Of a DNA stretch of 64,000 nucleotides, positions 25,379-34,517 are shown piece by piece (positions within the stretch are counted from its first letter, which is position 1; each line of letters begins with the position of its first letter). The position numbers and the translations under genes were made by a program. This DNA comes from Vreelandella neptunia (lineage in GTDB: Bacteria > Pseudomonadota > Gammaproteobacteria > Pseudomonadales > Halomonadaceae). Below the pieces are notes generated by a model. The model was not told the origin of the DNA. It saw only the letters and a program-made list of their open reading frames with translations, and did not search any database. The stretch is from NCBI RefSeq assembly GCF_000712975.1, contig NZ_JHQL01000002.1, forward strand, positions 248,001 to 312,000, written 5' to 3'.

Positions 25379-25807
25379 TTATTCATTAATACGGCGGCGC
25401 AGCGCATTCAGTTCCTGGGTGTGCTCTTCAAGCTCACGGCGCTCTTCTGCTAATTTTTCACGCCGTTTTTGAATATCATCTTCATCACCCTCTTTAAGCG
25501 CCTGCTCAAGAGCTAACTCGCGCTCACGCACTTCTTGCTGACTTTCCTGGATGTCTTCTTCAAGCTCTGCAAGGACTTGCTCATTCGTACAATTCTCTTC
25601 AATAGCGTGCAAGGCACGCTGTAAACCTCGAACACGGTGGTGATTATCGTGTGCTTGGGCGTGTTCAAGCTGTTGACGTAAGCCCCGCATTTTATCCTCG
25701 CACAACCGATCTGCTGCGTGCGCTCTTTCTGATATATACGCTACCGGCAGCAATAAAAGACCACCCGTGACCGCTAAGCTTAAACTCCTTAACCATAATT
25801 TTTTCAT
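25379..25807 (-). CDS. DUF1090 (YqjC-like) periplasmic coiled-coil protein
   Basis: A 142-residue protein with a signal peptide (residues 1-31, cleavage near ERAHAAD) followed by a highly charged helical coiled coil rich in Glu, Arg and Leu. The order of CEDK, a central CTNEQVLAELEEDI stretch and a long heptad tail matches the DUF1090 family, whose members in enteric bacteria are periplasmic. The function is unknown. The ribosome site AGGAG precedes ATG at 25807. Confidence 0.8.
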   Translation of the reverse strand: MKKLWLRSLSLAVTGGLLLLPVAYISERAHAADRLCEDKMRGLRQQLEHAQAHDNHHRVRGLQRALHAIEENCTNEQVLAELEEDIQESQQEVRERELALEQALKEGDEDDIQKRREKLAEERRELEEHTQELNALRRRINE

Positions 25808-25998
25808 GACTCACTCCTAATGCGCTGTAGGTGCTTTCGGTATAGAAAAGGCAGAGGTTATAGGCAAGGATATTAAACACAGGCAAGCTATCGAAAGACC
25901 AATAAACTCATTTATTATCAGATTTTTAGGCTGACCAGCCAAACCAATAACGCAAAATTATTCACCGCTCACTAATCAAGTGAGCGATGAATGAAAAA

Positions 25999-26382
25999 TC
26001 AGGCGCGCTCTTCTATCACCCAACCTACCACGGCGTCGTTACCAAATTCAGCCTTCCACTCTTTAATCACTTTATGGTTACCACCACGCGTTTCAACGAC
26101 TTCCCCTGTGTGTGGATTTTTATATACTTTTAAAGGGCGCTGTTTACGACCGTCGGTACTGCTTATTTTGGAACCTTTAACTGATGAGGAGCGATATGAA
26201 GGGTCAAGCATTTCACATACATCGCGGGCTAACTTGCCATGCTCTGCCATGAGTGCTTGTAATTTTTCCTTGAATTCCAGCTCTTTCTTCAACTCACTAT
26301 TATTTTCAAGTGCTTGCAGCTCTTCCTGTAGCTGCTTTAACATCTGCTCTTTTTTGATGTAATCGCTCAATACGGATGCCAT
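25999..26382 (-). CDS. mvaT: MvaT/MvaU-family H-NS-like nucleoid protein
   Basis: A 127-residue xenogeneic-silencer-type protein. The N-terminal half is an oligomerising coiled coil (LSDYIKKEQMLKQLQEELQALE then LKKELEFKEKLQALM), and the C-terminal DNA-binding part has the MvaT signature KVYKNPHTGEVVETRGGNHK followed by EWKAEFG. These proteins bind AT-rich DNA and repress horizontally acquired genes. It lies in a locally AT-rich stretch with long intergenic regions, perhaps reflecting autoregulation. MvaT-type proteins are characteristic of Pseudomonas and related gammaproteobacteria. Confidence 0.88.
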   Translation of the reverse strand: MASVLSDYIKKEQMLKQLQEELQALENNSELKKELEFKEKLQALMAEHGKLARDVCEMLDPSYRSSSVKGSKISSTDGRKQRPLKVYKNPHTGEVVETRGGNHKVIKEWKAEFGNDAVVGWVIEERA

Positions 26383-26499
26383 GTTTCAATCTCCATAATC
26401 TTTTGATTTTACTGCCATAATCTGATGGCCCGATAGAACATGCCAAAGGGTGGCTTCCACATGTCAAGAGCGCTACGTCAGCATGGCAAACATGCTTAT

Positions 26500-26518
26500 A
26501 AATAGGCTTAGCCTATTT
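26500..26518. promoter_or_regulatory. 19-bp inverted repeat between mvaT and amiS
   Basis: AAATAGGC and GCCTATTT are perfect 8-base arms around TTA. It lies 118 bases upstream of mvaT and after the end of the AmiS/UreI gene (both leftward), so it could be an operator of mvaT or an RNA hairpin ending the upstream transcript. Confidence 0.45.
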
Positions 26519-26598
26519 GACCATTATATACTGCGTTATTTGCCAATGTAGGCAATCTGAACATATTTTTAGCATTATTTACATTTAATGACGAATTA

Positions 26599-27126
26599 CT
26601 AAGTAGTTATTATACCCAACAGTATCATGACGCCAGGAATCCAACCTGTAAAAACAGCGCAAAATAGCGTGTAAATAGCGACTGATCGCTGTATTTTCTT
26701 CGCTAATGCTAATAAGCAAAAAAAGCTGAACCACAAAGCAGACCATGCAAACCAGCTAAGTGTATTCCACAGCTCAAAGTTAAGGCCGATGTCTTCAATA
26801 GAGTTGATCCCCACAAATGCAGCTGTAATACTTACAAAAAAGCAGAACCACCCAAGCCCTATTCCATCTGCTTTTAAAAACTGGTTGGCACCCACCCAAA
26901 GGTAAGTAAACGCAAAGAGCAGCGTAAATGCCCCAGCGCTGATAGCGGCAGAATTATTAGGCTCTCTAAAAATCAGATAGATAGCAATGAAAAAGCTCAA
27001 CACACCAACCAATATATTGATAACTGACACTTCTTTATCACCTACTTTTCCTAGCAGCCATATGCCGTTCACAAACAGCACAGCACCGACATATAGCAGT
27101 GTAAGCCCTAAAATCATTTCAACCAT
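26599..27126 (-). CDS. AmiS/UreI-family amide/urea channel
   Basis: A 175-residue inner-membrane protein with six hydrophobic segments and the family starts MILGLTLLYVGAVLFVNGIWLLG and FTLLFAFTYLWVGANQFL. AmiS and UreI proteins are channels for short amides or urea. No amidase or urease gene is adjacent, so it is an orphan here. The ureohydrolase about 20 kb away would produce urea, but any link is speculative. Codon and base content around it is more AT-rich than in the flanking operons. Confidence 0.82.
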   Translation of the reverse strand: MVEMILGLTLLYVGAVLFVNGIWLLGKVGDKEVSVINILVGVLSFFIAIYLIFREPNNSAAISAGAFTLLFAFTYLWVGANQFLKADGIGLGWFCFFVSITAAFVGINSIEDIGLNFELWNTLSWFAWSALWFSFFCLLALAKKIQRSVAIYTLFCAVFTGWIPGVMILLGIITT

Positions 27127-27646
27127 TCCTGTCTTTATTTTTTTGAGTGTTCTGGCGCTTTCGATATTTCTTTTTTCTACTTCACTACTCCATTGTGCGT
27201 TTAATAAAAATCAATAGCCCTCCTCTTCGTCTAGATCAGCTCGTTTAGCTTCCAAAAGCACAGTCACAGCGAACACTTTTGTCGACATCAAAGCCCATCT
27301 ACTTTTATTTTTATTCTTACAAAGCACGCCGCGTTTTCTTAACACAGTAGACATAACCCAACAGCGCACCATGCTGGCTAAGAAGAACCGCAGTGGCACC
27401 CAAAAACCCTATTTTAAAGCCGAAGGAGTATAGCAGGGGGATCACACCTAGCCATTGAAATTAGGGTTATAACCTCATAAGAATTCGCAACGAAATGCAA
27501 CTCTCACTACCTTGGCAATACTGAATAATTCACTAACAATGACGCAGGCCAAAGCATAAAAAAACGTGATACGATAATCTTCTATAAAAGCTATATTTTC
27601 TGTCGTTTTTACGACAACTTCATCATAAAGGGAAACAACGTTCACC
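27127..27646. other. AT-rich intergenic region upstream of paaX
   Basis: About 520 bases without a supported gene. Short open frames on the minus strand have no recognisable features. The right end holds the paaX promoter region with an inverted repeat at 27601-27616. The AT-richness is continuous with the mvaT-amiS stretch. Confidence 0.55.
27601..27616. promoter_or_regulatory. inverted repeat upstream of paaX
   Basis: TGTCGT and ACGACA are perfect 6-base arms around TTTT, 31 bases before the paaX start. It may be an autoregulatory PaaX site or another operator. It does not match the E. coli PaaX box closely by eye. Confidence 0.45.
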
Positions 27647-28573
27647 ATGTCGTCAGCTACAGACTGCGTCGCTACGCTTATTGATGACTTCCAGAAGCGT
27701 CGGCCAATTCGCGCCGGTTCACTGATCATTACCGTCTATGGCGACTCTATCGTTCCCCGGGGCGGCACTGTGTGGTTGGGCAGTCTGTCAAAACTGGTGG
27801 AGCCCATCGGTATCAATGAACGATTGGTACGCACCTCTGTTTACCGGCTAACCCATGAAACTTGGCTACGCGGTGAAAAGGTAGGGCGTCGCAGCTACTA
27901 TCGGTTAAGTGGCCCTGGGCGGCGGCGTTTTGAACAGGCCTTTAAGCGTGTCTATCACGGTGTTCAACCCCCTTGGTCTGGCCAGTGGACGCTGGCATTG
28001 CTAACACAATTGCCTGCAGACCGACGCCAGCAGATTCGTGATGAACTGGAATGGCTAGGCTTTGGTAGTTTTGCCCAAGGCGTGCTGGCACACCCCACGC
28101 TGTCATGCGCGGAAACGACGGCGGCCTTGCAAGAGCTTGATGCGGCAGATGATACAATTGTGATGCAAACACAGGCCATGGAGCCCATGACCAGTAAACC
28201 ACTGCGCCTACAGGTAAGAGAAAGCTGGAACCTCGACGAACTCGCCGAGCTGTATCAGCGGTTTCTGGTTAAGTTTCGCCCATTGTGGAATGCGCTCAAC
28301 GCAGAAAATCATTTGGGTCAGGAGGAGTGCTTTATTGCCCGCACTCTGCTGATTCATGAGTATCGCAAGGTTCAGTTGCGTGATCCCCTGCTACCTGACG
28401 AACTACTCCCTACCGCATGGGAAGGTCGCTACGCCCATCAGCTCTGCCGTAACCTCTATCGGTTGCTCTACGAACGCGCTGAGCGCTGGTTAGACAGGCA
28501 CCTAGAAACTGCCGAAGGCCCATTACCAGCCCCCGGCCCTAGCTTCTACCAGCGCTTTGGCGGGTTGGAGTAA
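27647..28573 (+). CDS. paaX: PaaX, phenylacetate catabolon repressor
   Basis: A 308-residue GntR-like winged-helix repressor of normal PaaX length. Diagnostic stretches are RRPIRAGSLIITVYGDSIVPRGGTVWLGSL near the N-terminus (in two parts) and the long C-terminal effector domain with FLVKFRPLWNAL. PaaX binds phenylacetyl-CoA and releases paa promoters. Here it heads the paa region and is convergent with paaY-paaN. Its stop is immediately followed by a 12-base tandem repeat. ATG 27647 is assumed by comparison with family N-termini; an AAAGGG sequence lies about 20 bases upstream, further than normal. Confidence 0.93.
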   Translation: MSSATDCVATLIDDFQKRRPIRAGSLIITVYGDSIVPRGGTVWLGSLSKLVEPIGINERLVRTSVYRLTHETWLRGEKVGRRSYYRLSGPGRRRFEQAFKRVYHGVQPPWSGQWTLALLTQLPADRRQQIRDELEWLGFGSFAQGVLAHPTLSCAETTAALQELDAADDTIVMQTQAMEPMTSKPLRLQVRESWNLDELAELYQRFLVKFRPLWNALNAENHLGQEECFIARTLLIHEYRKVQLRDPLLPDELLPTAWEGRYAHQLCRNLYRLLYERAERWLDRHLETAEGPLPAPGPSFYQRFGGLE

Positions 28574-28650
28574 GCACTAGCGAGAGCACTAGCGAGAGCG
28601 CTAGCGAGAGCGCTAGCGAGAGCGCTAGCGAGAGCGCTAGCGAGAGCGCT
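28574..28650 (+). repeat. 12-bp tandem repeat, six copies plus a partial, right after paaX
   Basis: The units are GCACTAGCGAGA twice followed by GCGCTAGCGAGA four times (28574-28645) and a partial GCGCT. The array starts at the base after the paaX stop codon. CTAG-centred units are nearly palindromic (GCGCTAGCG). Such arrays vary in copy number by slippage. Confidence 0.93.
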
Positions 28651-28652
28651 TT

Positions 28653-28711
28653 ATCAGTCGTCACATCATCAGTCGTCATATCGTATAAAGTGCATGATGG
28701 TGACGACTGAT
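28653..28711. terminator. hairpin between convergent paaX and paaY
   Basis: ATCAGTCGTCAC (28653-28664) pairs with GTGACGACTGAT (28700-28711), with further pairing of ATCAT and ATGAT inside. A second partial copy of ATCAGTCGTCA lies at about 28669. Position between two convergent genes suggests a bidirectional transcript end. Confidence 0.6.
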
Positions 28712-28736
28712 CAAAGACTTACTGCTTATATAAGCT

Positions 28737-29342
28737 CTATTTCTTATCTAAGGTCTGCTGCTTAGGCTGGGTGTCACCGGCTAACAACGTTGGGCGGTCT
28801 GCATCTATTTCTGCCAGCGGTTCACAAGGTTCCAAGCTGTCTCGGCAACGGGTCACTAAGCGCTGGTACTCTTGGGTGCCCTGCTGCTTCCAAGCAAACT
28901 CTTCGTCGCTCAGGGGGCGCTTCACTTTTGCTGGCGCTCCCATCACTAACGACTGTGGCTCACACTCAAACCCCGCCTTAACGAACGCTGCTGCCGCAAC
29001 AATAGAGCGCTCAGCAATATGAGCACCGTCCATCACCACGGCGTTCATACCCACCATGGCATCACGCCCAATTACACAGCCATGCAAAACCGCACCGTGG
29101 CCGATATGGCCATCTTTTTCCACTTTAGTGACGCAGCCAGGAAAGCCGTGCATGACACAGGTATCTTGAAGGTTTGCACCCTCTTCCAGCACTAGGCGTC
29201 CGAAGTCACCGCGCATCACCGCGCCGGGGCCAACGTAACAATTGGGGCCAACAATCACATCCCCAATCAATACTGCGGTTGGGTGGACATAAGCCGTCGG
29301 ATGCACCACCGGTGTCACCCCTTCAAGTCGATAGTAAGGCAT
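28737..29342 (-). CDS. paaY: PaaY, hexapeptide-repeat thioesterase of the phenylacetate pathway
   Basis: A 201-residue left-handed beta-helix protein with gamma-carbonic-anhydrase-like hexapeptide repeats ([33 protein letters not shown]). PaaY proteins hydrolyse ring-cleavage-derived CoA thioesters that arise when the pathway stalls, a detoxifying role alongside PaaI. It is 11 bases downstream of paaN on the same strand, so the two are co-transcribed leftward. A long acidic C-terminal tail is normal for PaaY. Confidence 0.92.
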   Translation of the reverse strand: MPYYRLEGVTPVVHPTAYVHPTAVLIGDVIVGPNCYVGPGAVMRGDFGRLVLEEGANLQDTCVMHGFPGCVTKVEKDGHIGHGAVLHGCVIGRDAMVGMNAVVMDGAHIAERSIVAAAAFVKAGFECEPQSLVMGAPAKVKRPLSDEEFAWKQQGTQEYQRLVTRCRDSLEPCEPLAEIDADRPTLLAGDTQPKQQTLDKK

Positions 29343-29353
29343 AACCTTCTCCG

Positions 29354-31030
29354 TTAGTTTGATTGGCCGTGGCGACGGCTTTGCACCACCACAAAGCGGC
29401 TGGCAACAAAAGCTTGGTTACATAAAGAGGCATTCGCCGCTGGATTACCGCCAGTGGCGTGAAAGTCACTGAAAGCAGCCGACTGGTTGACGAATATGCC
29501 CCCGTCCAGGTTCAGAGAAAGCGGAGCGGCCACATCCATCGCCAGCTCTTCAAGCTGGTCGGCCACGGCCTCATCGGTGGTGTAGGCTCCGAGGGTGATT
29601 GCGCCCTTTGCGCGAATCACCTCACGCGCCAGTTCGATGCTATGCGCGGTGCTGTCGGTTGCGACGATAAAGCTTATCGGGCCAAAGCGCTCCTCACTAT
29701 AGGCAGCCTTTTGCGCTGCATCCACCTTGAGGATAAGGGGCGTGTGAATGCGGGCGTCAGAGTATTGGGCGTGTTTTCGTGACTCGCTATCCAGGACTAT
29801 TTCGCCCAAACCACGGCACTCATCAATCCGTGCTTGCGTGTCTACTGACTGCAGGGCACCTAACACCGTGCAGGCGCGGTCATTGTCACTCAGAAACGCC
29901 TGAACAGCTTTCGCAAGCGCTGCCGCCACGTCGTCAAAACTGACATGGCCATCCGCTGTGGCAATACCGCTCTTGGGCACATAAATCGCTTGAGGGGTCG
30001 TACACATCTGACCAGAATAAAGGCTCAGCGAGAAAGCCAGGTTCGCCGTGACCGCTTTAAGGTTATCTAGGCTGTCAATAATCACCGTATTGATACCGGC
30101 TTTCTCGGCAAATACCTGGGCCTGAGTGGCATTCTCTATTAGCCAGTCACCGAAGGCATTGGAACCGGTGAAATCGATCAGTTTGACCGCAGGTTCTAGC
30201 GCCAGGGTTTTGGTCAGCGGGGCATCTGCCGTGTCGGGTACCAAACTCACCAGGCAGGGGTCAAAGCCTGCTTCTTCCAACACTTCCTGTGCAACGCGGG
30301 TGGTCATCGCTACTGGCAGAATAGCGCCGGGGTGCGGTTTAAGCATCACCGGGTTGCCGGTTGCTAAACTGGCGAACAGCCCAGGATAAGTATTCCAAGT
30401 GGGGAAAGTTGAACAGGCCACCACCAACGAGATACCCCGCGGCACAATGTGGAAACGCTTATCCATGACAATGGGATCATGCTTGCCTTGGGGCTTAACC
30501 CACTGTGCGGTAGCAGGAATCTGCGCCATCGCTTGCCAGGCATAGGCCACGGCTTCAAGGCCGCGATCCTGAGCATGCGGCCCACCTGCCTGAAACGCCA
30601 TCAACGGCCCCTGACCACTAGTATGCATCACCGCCTGGGCGATCTCCGGGCTCATGGCATTAAGGCGCGACAGAATTTCCAGACAGACACCCACACGTGC
30701 TTGCGCCCCAGCCTCCCGCCAATCACGAATTGCCACTTGCATGGCCGCTATCAGTTCGTCGGGGTTTGGCTGCTCATAAGTAATGCCAAGCTCAAAGCCA
30801 TAAGGTGATATTTCACCACCCACTTGCTGTGTACTGCCCACACTATTAAGTGTAAATGGCTGATTAAGCAGTGCCTCGAAGTTAGCAGGGGCCGCTTTAA
30901 CAGCATCTTCGGAGTATTTGCGCATGCTTTCTGGATAAGGCGTCCAGAAAGTACGGCTGGCAATTGCTTCGACGGCCTGCTCTAGGGTCTGGCGATGAGA
31001 ATCGAACATCTGCTGCGCTGATTGCGTCAT
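29354..31030 (-). CDS. paaN: PaaN-type phenylacetic acid degradation aldehyde dehydrogenase
   Basis: A 558-residue protein of the aldehyde-dehydrogenase superfamily, PaaN branch, without a hydratase domain. The NAD-binding and catalytic stretches can be seen as [12 protein letters not shown] and [16 protein letters not shown] (catalytic Cys near residue 342). It probably oxidises the semialdehyde made by oxepin-CoA ring opening, overlapping with the dehydrogenase half of PaaZ encoded at the far end of the cluster. ATG at 31030 is preferred over GTG at 31045 because AGGAG precedes the ATG by seven bases. It is transcribed divergently from paaF. Confidence 0.88.
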   Translation of the reverse strand: MTQSAQQMFDSHRQTLEQAVEAIASRTFWTPYPESMRKYSEDAVKAAPANFEALLNQPFTLNSVGSTQQVGGEISPYGFELGITYEQPNPDELIAAMQVAIRDWREAGAQARVGVCLEILSRLNAMSPEIAQAVMHTSGQGPLMAFQAGGPHAQDRGLEAVAYAWQAMAQIPATAQWVKPQGKHDPIVMDKRFHIVPRGISLVVACSTFPTWNTYPGLFASLATGNPVMLKPHPGAILPVAMTTRVAQEVLEEAGFDPCLVSLVPDTADAPLTKTLALEPAVKLIDFTGSNAFGDWLIENATQAQVFAEKAGINTVIIDSLDNLKAVTANLAFSLSLYSGQMCTTPQAIYVPKSGIATADGHVSFDDVAAALAKAVQAFLSDNDRACTVLGALQSVDTQARIDECRGLGEIVLDSESRKHAQYSDARIHTPLILKVDAAQKAAYSEERFGPISFIVATDSTAHSIELAREVIRAKGAITLGAYTTDEAVADQLEELAMDVAAPLSLNLDGGIFVNQSAAFSDFHATGGNPAANASLCNQAFVASRFVVVQSRRHGQSN

Positions 31031-31325
31031 GGGGCGCTCCTGCACTCACTTATTTTTTTGATACGTTATAGACAAGAAGACTATCTTTCCCGTAACAAAA
31101 CATCAAACGCTTTCCCTGGCACCGCTTGTTTAACAATTAGCCCACCACGATCAATAAACTCGATATATACGGGCTAAAGATCACTTTTCGAGCCAATTTT
31201 CCACCTTTCATACCATGGTCTAATAACTAACATTCCCCCGCTATAAATACATACAAACCGTTGTTAACAGGGCATAAATCATCAAAAATGCTGATAAGCG
31301 ACACACTAATAACAATCAAACAATA

Positions 31326-31339
31326 TTGATGTGTATCAA
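31326..31339. promoter_or_regulatory. exact FNR/Anr-type box upstream of paaF
   Basis: TTGATGTGTATCAA matches TTGAT-N4-ATCAA exactly. It is about 60 bases before paaF. A TATTCA hexamer at 31361-31366 would place the box near -41, the position of class II FNR activation, within one base of ideal. Confidence 0.6.
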
Positions 31340-31353
31340 AATAAATCTATACT
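31326..31353 (+). promoter_or_regulatory. candidate sigma-70 promoter for paaF
   Basis: TTGATG at 31326-31331 and TATACT at 31348-31353 are separated by 16 bases. The paaA promoter has the same architecture (TTGATA, 16, TATACT). In this reading the FNR-like box overlaps the -35 and would act negatively; the two interpretations are alternatives. Confidence 0.55.
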
Positions 31354-31398
31354 CGGCAGATATTCATCCTGTGCGCCACAGGCCGAACTGAGGTAACA

Positions 31399-32172
31399 AT
31401 GCCCACTACTCTAAAAATAACTCCGCCCCTGGAAGGCGTTTTATGCATCACGCTGAATCGCCCTGAAGCACTGAATGCGCTGAATACCCAGCTGCTTGGC
31501 GAACTCGCCGACACCCTGAACAGCGCCGATTGTGATGACAACGTTCGCGCCGTGGTGATCACCGGCAGTGCGAAAGCATTCGCCGCTGGTGCGGATATTA
31601 ATGAAATGGCTGAGCGCGACCTAGTCGGCATGTTGGAAGATCCTCGCCAGCACCACTGGGCCACCATTACGCGTTTTCGCAAACCAATCATTGCTGCCGT
31701 TAACGGCTACGCCTTGGGCGGTGGCTGCGAGCTAGCCATGCATGCCGACATCATTATTGCCGGTGAAAGTGCCCTGTTCGGCCAGCCTGAAATCAATCTG
31801 GGCATCATGCCCGGTGCTGGTGGTACCCAGCGTCTGCTTAGAGCGGTGGGTAAATCACTGGCTACCCAAATGGTGCTAACTGGCGAGCCAATTTCTGCTC
31901 GCCGCGCCCTTGAAGCAGGCCTAATTAGCGAGATTACCCAGCCCGAATTAACCCTTGAGCGCGCCATGACCATTGCAACGCGTATTGCCGCCAAGGCACC
32001 GCTGGCCGTGCGCTTAGCAAGGGAGTCGTTACACAAGGCGATGGATACCGACCTAGCCACTGGCCTGCGCTTTGAACGCCATGCGTTCACCTTATTGGCG
32101 GGCACCGCCGACCGCGAAGAGGGCATTCGCGCCTTCCAAGAAAAACGACCTGCCACTTTTCAAGGGCACTGA
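31399..32172 (+). CDS. paaF: PaaF, 2,3-dehydroadipyl-CoA hydratase
   Basis: A 257-residue crotonase-superfamily enzyme. The CoA-ester oxyanion and catalytic regions are visible: AFAAGADINEMAERD, then VNGYALGGGCELAMHADI with the first Glu, and FGQPEINLGIMPGAGGTQRL with the second. This pattern matches enoyl-CoA hydratases and PaaF in particular. It hydrates 2,3-dehydroadipyl-CoA to 3-hydroxyadipyl-CoA in the beta-oxidation phase. It is first in the rightward paaFGHIJK operon, with a GAGGTAAC ribosome site. Confidence 0.9.
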   Translation: MPTTLKITPPLEGVLCITLNRPEALNALNTQLLGELADTLNSADCDDNVRAVVITGSAKAFAAGADINEMAERDLVGMLEDPRQHHWATITRFRKPIIAAVNGYALGGGCELAMHADIIIAGESALFGQPEINLGIMPGAGGTQRLLRAVGKSLATQMVLTGEPISARRALEAGLISEITQPELTLERAMTIATRIAAKAPLAVRLARESLHKAMDTDLATGLRFERHAFTLLAGTADREEGIRAFQEKRPATFQGH

Positions 32173-32188
32173 CACAAGGATATTACCC

Positions 32189-32980
32189 ATGAGCCAAGCG
32201 CCCCTGCTTTACACCGTGGAAGATGGCGTCGCCTGTATCACGTTGAACCGCCCCGACAGCCTGAACAGCTTCAATACCGAGATGCATGCCGAAATGCGCA
32301 AGGCGCTAAAAGCCGTGCGCCAAGACTCAAGCGTTCGCGCTTTGTTATTGACCGGTAACGGCCGCGGCTTCTGCGCAGGGCAGGACCTTTCCGACCGTAG
32401 CGTCGCGCCCGGCGAGCAAGCCCCCGACCTCGGCGAGTCGCTTGAAAAACGCTACAACCCTATGTTGCGCGCCCTTAAAGATATGCCGTTCCCGACCATT
32501 TGTGCGGTGAATGGTGTGGCCGCAGGTGCGGGTGCCAACATCGCCCTGGCCTGCGACATCGTATTGGCTGCTCGTTCGGCAAGTTTTATCCAGGCTTTCT
32601 GCAAGATTGGATTAATTCCCGACTCCGGCGGCACCTGGACCCTGCCTAACTTAGTCGGCATGGCGCGGGCTAAGGGCCTAGCCATGCTTGGCGACAAGCT
32701 GCCCGCCGAGACTGCCGAACAGTGGGGCATGATCTGGCGCTGCGTCGATGATGAGGCGCTTCAGGAAGAAGCCATGAACATGGCTCGCCACTTGGCCACT
32801 CAACCAACGCGCGGCTTGGCGCTTATCAAACGTGCCCTGCACGCCAGCAGCGATAACAGCTTCAACGAGCAGCTCGACCTGGAACGCGACCTACAGCGCC
32901 TTGCCGGACGCACGGAAGATTACCGCGAAGGCGTCAGCGCTTTTATCGAGAAACGTCGCCCCACCTTCAAGGGAGAGTGA
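32189..32980 (+). CDS. paaG: PaaG, ring-1,2-epoxyphenylacetyl-CoA isomerase
   Basis: A 263-residue crotonase-family isomerase. It keeps GFCAGQDLSDRSV and the acidic FCKIGLIPDSGGTWTLPNLVG segment typical of PaaG, where an Asp replaces the hydratase Glu pair. It converts the epoxide made by PaaABCE into oxepin-CoA and also shifts double bonds later in the pathway. ATG 32189 is chosen; a longer upstream reading overlaps paaF and lacks a ribosome site, while AAGGA precedes 32189. It is 16 bases after paaF. Confidence 0.92.
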   Translation: MSQAPLLYTVEDGVACITLNRPDSLNSFNTEMHAEMRKALKAVRQDSSVRALLLTGNGRGFCAGQDLSDRSVAPGEQAPDLGESLEKRYNPMLRALKDMPFPTICAVNGVAAGAGANIALACDIVLAARSASFIQAFCKIGLIPDSGGTWTLPNLVGMARAKGLAMLGDKLPAETAEQWGMIWRCVDDEALQEEAMNMARHLATQPTRGLALIKRALHASSDNSFNEQLDLERDLQRLAGRTEDYREGVSAFIEKRRPTFKGE

Positions 32981-32981
32981 T

Positions 32982-34517
32982 ATGTCAGCCCTTCCAACGT
33001 CTGCCGTTATTGGTGTGATTGGCGCAGGTGCCATGGGCGCCGGTATTGCTCAGGTTGCCGCCCAGGCTGGCCACTCGGTCATTCTTCATGACAATCAACC
33101 CGGCGCTGCCAAAGCGGGCATTGATAACATTCGCCGTCAGCTGGAAAAGCGTGTTGCCAAGGGCAAGATGATCCAAGGGGATGTGGATAACATTATTGCT
33201 CGCCTACAACCTGCCGATGCGATCGATGCCTTGGCCGACAGTCATTTGGTTATCGAAGCTATTGTCGAGAACCTTGAGATCAAACGTCAGGTGTTCGCCC
33301 AGCTAGAAGCTTTGTGTTCGCCGGACACCTTGCTCGCCAGCAACACTTCGTCACTGTCGATCACTTCTATTGCTGCGAATCTTGAGCGTCCTGAGCGCAT
33401 GGCGGGGCTGCACTTCTTTAACCCCGCACCGGTCATGAAGCTGGTGGAAGTGGTATCTGGCCTAGCCACCACCACCGACGTTGCCGACACCCTTTATGAC
33501 ACCGCCGTTGCCTGGGGCAAGGTCGCGGTGCACGCCAGCTCCACCCCTGGGTTCATTGTTAATCGCGTGGCACGGCCATTCTATGCCGAAGGCCTACGCC
33601 TGTTGCAGGAAGGTGCCAGCGATGCCGCCACTATCGATGCATTGCTGCGTCAAGCTGGTGGGTTCCGCATGGGGCCTTTCGAGCTGATGGACCTGATCGG
33701 TCATGACGTTAACTACGCGGTGACTCGCTCGGTGTTTGACGCCTACTACGGCGATACCCGTTTCGAGCCCTCCTTAGTACAGCAAGCATTGGTTGAAGCC
33801 GGGCGCCTGGGACGTAAATCTGGCAAGGGCTTCTTTGACTACGCTGAAAGCGCTGCTAAGCCACAGCCTACCTTTGCCGAACCAGCAAATATGGAGCTAC
33901 CAGCACTTGTCGTACAGGGTGCCAACAGCACTCTCGCGCCACTGCTTGAACGCGCTCAAGAAGCTGGTCTCAATGTGGTGTACCGCGAATCGCTACAGCA
34001 AGACGGCTCCCCTCGCCTATACCTAGGCGACCTGGTACTGGCCATCAGCGACGGGCGTTGTGCCGCCGAACGAGCGGTCAATGAAGGGCTCGATGCTCTG
34101 GTACTGTTCGACCTGTGTTTGGACTACCGCAACGCTAGCGCCATCGCGCTTGCTGCCAGCCATACGGCATCGCCCGAGGCCCGCCAACTTGCAACGGCGT
34201 TCTTCCAGCACATGGGAATGGACGTGGCCTGGCTAACCGATACCCCGGGGCTGGTGGTACTGCGCACCGTAGCCATGCTCGCCAATGAAGCTGCCGATGC
34301 CGTACTGCAAGGTGTTTGCAGCGCCCAGGATGGCGACCTAGCCATGCAAGCTGGCGTCAACTACCCCCGCGGCCCGTTGGCCTGGGCAGATTCACTGGGC
34401 CTACCCTTCGTTCACCGCACCCTTACGCATCTACAGCAGAGTTACGGCGAAGAACGTTATCGCAGCTCGTTCCTGCTGCGTCGCAACGCCCTGAGCGAGG
34501 AAAGCTTTCATGAGTGA
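32982..34517 (+). CDS. paaH: PaaH, 3-hydroxyadipyl-CoA dehydrogenase
   Basis: A 511-residue NAD-dependent dehydrogenase with a Rossmann motif IGVIGAGAMGAGIAQVAAQ near residues 10-28, the substrate-pocket HFFNPAPVMKLVEVV, and two C-terminal 3HCDH helical domains, the normal PaaH length. It oxidises 3-hydroxyadipyl-CoA to 3-oxoadipyl-CoA. It starts one base after the paaG stop with GGGAG close upstream, and its 3' end overlaps paaI by eight bases. The longer upstream reading inside paaG is rejected. Confidence 0.93.
   Translation: MSALPTSAVIGVIGAGAMGAGIAQVAAQAGHSVILHDNQPGAAKAGIDNIRRQLEKRVAKGKMIQGDVDNIIARLQPADAIDALADSHLVIEAIVENLEIKRQVFAQLEALCSPDTLLASNTSSLSITSIAANLERPERMAGLHFFNPAPVMKLVEVVSGLATTTDVADTLYDTAVAWGKVAVHASSTPGFIVNRVARPFYAEGLRLLQEGASDAATIDALLRQAGGFRMGPFELMDLIGHDVNYAVTRSVFDAYYGDTRFEPSLVQQALVEAGRLGRKSGKGFFDYAESAAKPQPTFAEPANMELPALVVQGANSTLAPLLERAQEAGLNVVYRESLQQDGSPRLYLGDLVLAISDGRCAAERAVNEGLDALVLFDLCLDYRNASAIALAASHTASPEARQLATAFFQHMGMDVAWLTDTPGLVVLRTVAMLANEAADAVLQGVCSAQDGDLAMQAGVNYPRGPLAWADSLGLPFVHRTLTHLQQSYGEERYRSSFLLRRNALSEESFHE

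Larger units (their letters stand above)
31031..31398. other. divergent promoter region between paaN and paaF
   Basis: About 370 AT-rich bases with no gene. It must hold promoters for paaN-paaY (left) and paaF-onward (right). Recognisable elements are an exact FNR/Anr-type box, two possible -10 hexamers for paaF, and an AGCGACACAC sequence at 31297-31306 that resembles AGTGACACAC in the paaA promoter. Confidence 0.7.

Noticed and set aside
27211-27399. Possible small minus-strand gene in the AT-rich gap before paaX
   Set aside because: No ribosome site, no family resemblance and a biased composition.
27475-27729. 84-codon minus-strand frame overlapping the start of paaX
   Set aside because: It covers the paaX promoter and N-terminus on the opposite strand and has no supporting features.
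28574-28650. Tandem repeats considered as a CRISPR array
   Set aside because: The 12-base units are directly adjacent with no unique spacers, and no cas genes are present.
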